A DNA stretch of 7,162 nt from Planctomycetaceae bacterium (GTDB lineage Bacteria; Planctomycetota; Planctomycetia; Planctomycetales; Planctomycetaceae): assembly GCA_947479075.1 (NCBI GenBank), contig CANJZR010000202.1, positions 1 to 7,162 on the forward strand. Reading direction: 5' to 3'. The translations under genes and the position numbers were made by a program. The notes under the pieces were generated by a model. That model worked only from the letters and a program-made list of their open reading frames with translations, made no database searches and was not told the DNA's origin. Position 1 is the stretch's first letter. Every line of letters starts with the position of its first letter. This document shows, piece after piece, positions 5,307 through 7,162 of the stretch.

Positions 5307-7037
5307 CTAGTCGTCAGTACCGAACAGGAAGCCCTCGGTGTAGACGCCCTTTTCATCGGGAACCGTGTAGGTCCCCGAAATCGTCAGGTACTTCGAGATC
5401 TTGTCGAAGTCCGGGAACAGGCTGGAGTTGAAGGTCCCTTCGGTCACGCCGTCGAGCTTGCCGCTCTTGAGCATGTCGTAGTAGGGCTTCAGATTCTTGG
5501 CCGTGTCTGAGTAGGAGATCATCGAGTTCTTCGCCGGGAAGAGCTTCTTGATTTCCTGGAACTTCTTCGAATCGGCCAGGGTTTCTTCCCGGCTGGTTCG
5601 CAGTGCGGATTCCAGCATGTCGGCGTGCGTACTGACGAAGAGGTTGTCCTTCGACAGAGTCAGCGCGGGCGACATGTTTGGATCTGGCGCGGAGATGTCG
5701 TAGACCTTGGAGCCTTCAAAGTCACGCTCAGTCACCGCTGAGCCAGCCTTCGCCAGCAGCGTGTTGAGCGTTTCCTGGAACTTGGCCGAGTCCTTGATCT
5801 TCAGGGCGATCAGCATGCGCTGGGCGACGGGTTCGGAGTCAGCCTTCACATCGCTCAGGAAGATGATCTGGCCATCGAGCAGGTCGATCAGATCGTCCTT
5901 GAGATGGAATCCCAGTTCCTTGGAGATGGCGGCGACCTGCTGTTCCGCAGTACCGGGCTTGCCCAGGATTGCGTCGGTCATTTCCGTCAGCGCGGTGTAG
6001 GCTCCGGAGGCATCCCAGTTCATCGCGGAGTAAGCTGGAGCGTCAGCTCCCACCCATGCCGGAGGAGTCAGATCGGTTGCCGGGAACTCGAAGGCCCGCA
6101 GCACACCGCTCGTGGGCTGTTCGACGTACGTCAGGGTCTTGGTGTGCATGTCGTAGCCGTCTTGAGCCAGGTCGAGGCTGCCGCCCATGCCCTTGAACTT
6201 GTCGAGGCCAACCATCGGCAGGTAGCTGGAGAACATCAGTGCCTGCATCGCGGTCTCTTCGCTGGAGTTGAGACCTGCAGTGATCAGACCGATCGGGTCG
6301 ACGTACCACTCGATGGCAGCTCCTTCGTCTTCACTACGAGTCGCGGTCTTCTCGCGGATGTAGCTGTAGACTTCCTGCTCAGCGAGGACATCTTCTGACT
6401 CGCCATCCCAGCGGCCGAGGATTTCCTCGAGCAGTGCGAAGTCTGAACCACCCACAAACACTCCGTCGTTGACGAAGTAGCAGAAGGTCTTTTTCGTGGC
6501 GTTCTCGGAATCCTCTTCACTGCCGATTTCGTAGACGGTCACTTCGACATCTTCAATGGTTTCGGTCTTCTTCTTGGCGCCACCCTTGGTGGTCAACGCT
6601 TCGTCGAGCTTACCGAGAGCCTTGTCGAGTGTTTCCTTATGGTCGCCGATGTCCATTACCGCCACACCCGCGAGATCACGTCCGGCAGGCTGAACGAGAG
6701 CGAACGAAGCTTCTCCCGTTGGCAGATTCAGCAGATCGCTGAGCGGGAATCCAAGTTCCTTGTTGGCTTCTTCGGAGGCCTTGTCGAAGCCCTTCTGGAC
6801 TTCGTCCCGAATCTTGGCCATCGATTCGTCCTGGTACAGCTTGCCCAGGCTGGTCTTGGGGAGACGTTCCCGGAGGTCAGAGACATCCGAGAACTTGACA
6901 TGCAGCAGAACGCCAGGTGGCAGCAACTGGTCGACTGAAGGCGCTTCCGCGTCCTCGGCAAACACCATTGGGGCGACCAGTACAGCAAATAGAGATACAC
7001 CACTCAGCAAAATTCGTTTCAACTTCGGCAGCAGCAT
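5307..7037 (-). CDS. Exported hypothetical protein with internal duplication, DUF3352-like
   Basis: A 576-residue protein of unknown function. The N-terminus is a classical signal peptide: basic MLLPKLKR, a hydrophobic core to about residue 24, and a VFA/ED cleavage site after Ala27, so it should be exported. The mature part starts with 'LLPPGVLLHVKFSDVSDLRERL' and is acidic. Two segments look duplicated: 'KELGFPLSDLLNL' (93-105) to about 225, and 'KELGFHLKDDLIDL' (373-386) to about 495. They share the order KELGF, a D-x-x-K-[EF] helix, a VY[ED]I strand and an [LF]FV-x-x-x-D/H segment. This lipoprotein-carrier-like layout resembles proteins annotated DUF3352 in cyanobacteria and planctomycetes; I am not certain of that family. 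The only Cys in the mature protein is Cys186, so it cannot form an intramolecular disulfide. GGAAGGG (7051-7045) lies seven bases before the ATG and supports the start. Codon use in the mature part favours C/G-ending codons (AAG, TTC, GAC, CAG), consistent with high expression. Confidence 0.85.
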   Translation of the reverse strand: MLLPKLKRILLSGVSLFAVLVAPMVFAEDAEAPSVDQLLPPGVLLHVKFSDVSDLRERLPKTSLGKLYQDESMAKIRDEVQKGFDKASEEANKELGFPLSDLLNLPTGEASFALVQPAGRDLAGVAVMDIGDHKETLDKALGKLDEALTTKGGAKKKTETIEDVEVTVYEIGSEEDSENATKKTFCYFVNDGVFVGGSDFALLEEILGRWDGESEDVLAEQEVYSYIREKTATRSEDEGAAIEWYVDPIGLITAGLNSSEETAMQALMFSSYLPMVGLDKFKGMGGSLDLAQDGYDMHTKTLTYVEQPTSGVLRAFEFPATDLTPPAWVGADAPAYSAMNWDASGAYTALTEMTDAILGKPGTAEQQVAAISKELGFHLKDDLIDLLDGQIIFLSDVKADSEPVAQRMLIALKIKDSAKFQETLNTLLAKAGSAVTERDFEGSKVYDISAPDPNMSPALTLSKDNLFVSTHADMLESALRTSREETLADSKKFQEIKKLFPAKNSMISYSDTAKNLKPYYDMLKSGKLDGVTEGTFNSSLFPDFDKISKYLTISGTYTVPDEKGVYTEGFLFGTDD

Positions 7038-7162
7038 CCTCGTTCCCTTCCAGCGGATGAGAGCAACGTGACTGGGGAGATCACTCCATCGTCCTGAAAA
7101 TCACGTCGTCATGGTTTATCGAGATCATACCCAGAACAGAGGCGGTTTGGGTATTGTGAGAC
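7038..7162 (-). promoter_or_regulatory. Upstream region of the exported-protein gene with an inverted repeat
   Basis: On the plus strand ATACCCA (7127-7133) pairs with TGGGTAT (7148-7154). Inside it AAC (7135-7137) pairs with GTT (7145-7147), giving ten pairs with one bulged G. Read on the minus strand, a -10-like TATGAT (7129-7124) overlaps one arm, but no good -35 lies 16-18 bases before it. This could be an operator at the promoter of the minus-strand gene, or the remains of a terminator for a gene outside the window. There is no T-tract on either side. No open frame here is credible. Confidence 0.3.

Noticed and set aside
5707..6398. Plus-strand open frames opposite the exported-protein gene
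   Set aside because: The minus-strand frame has a signal peptide, a good ribosome binding site and biased codons. The plus-strand frames have none of these.
1..7162. CRISPR array, tRNA, rRNA, insertion sequence or phage elements
   Set aside because: Reading both strands showed no regularly spaced direct repeats, no tRNA-like cloverleaf, no rRNA-like sequence and no transposase or integrase motifs.

Overview
The window most likely comes from a planctomycete chromosome (class Planctomycetia). The main evidence is a DUF1559-type pseudopilin with a prepilin leader, an H-X9-DG motif and a C-terminal 'LSDSDF' tail. This family is hugely expanded in Planctomycetes and rare elsewhere. A large upstream protein with a GspK-like 'INLNT' motif and a GC-rich, loosely packed layout fit the same origin. 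No rRNA, tRNA, CRISPR array, transposase or phage gene was seen.

Layout: there are two genes on the + strand, then two on the - strand, so the pairs converge. (1) Bases 1-2670 hold the 3' part of a very large protein that starts before the window; I read it as a secretion/pseudopilin-associated protein of the planctomycete type. (2) Bases 2671-3031 are a non-coding leader with one near-perfect palindrome and three short hairpins. (3) Bases 3032-4165 encode a complete DUF1559 pseudopilin, with a small hairpin across its stop codon and a strong intrinsic terminator at 4190-4226. (4) Bases 4227-4560 are intergenic, with three small inverted repeats; one resembles a short palindrome I associate with planctomycete intergenic DNA. 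(5) Bases 4561-5214 (-) encode a small amino-acid-kinase-fold protein, possibly the MfnE-like kinase of tetrahydromethanopterin synthesis. (6) Bases 5307-7037 (-) encode a 576-residue exported protein with an internal duplication. It resembles the DUF3352 group and is followed by a terminator-like hairpin at 5250-5277. (7) Bases 7038-7162 are the upstream region of that gene, with one inverted repeat.

Functionally, the first two genes plausibly belong to the type II secretion/type IV pilus-like world of planctomycete cell envelopes, where a prepilin peptidase would process the DUF1559 protein. The two minus-strand genes share a direction, but a hairpin separates them and they have no obvious shared job. 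I see no clearly new multi-gene system. The points most worth a second look are the pseudopilin-associated pair, the repeated architecture of the exported protein, the hairpins around the DUF1559 gene and the kinase assignment.
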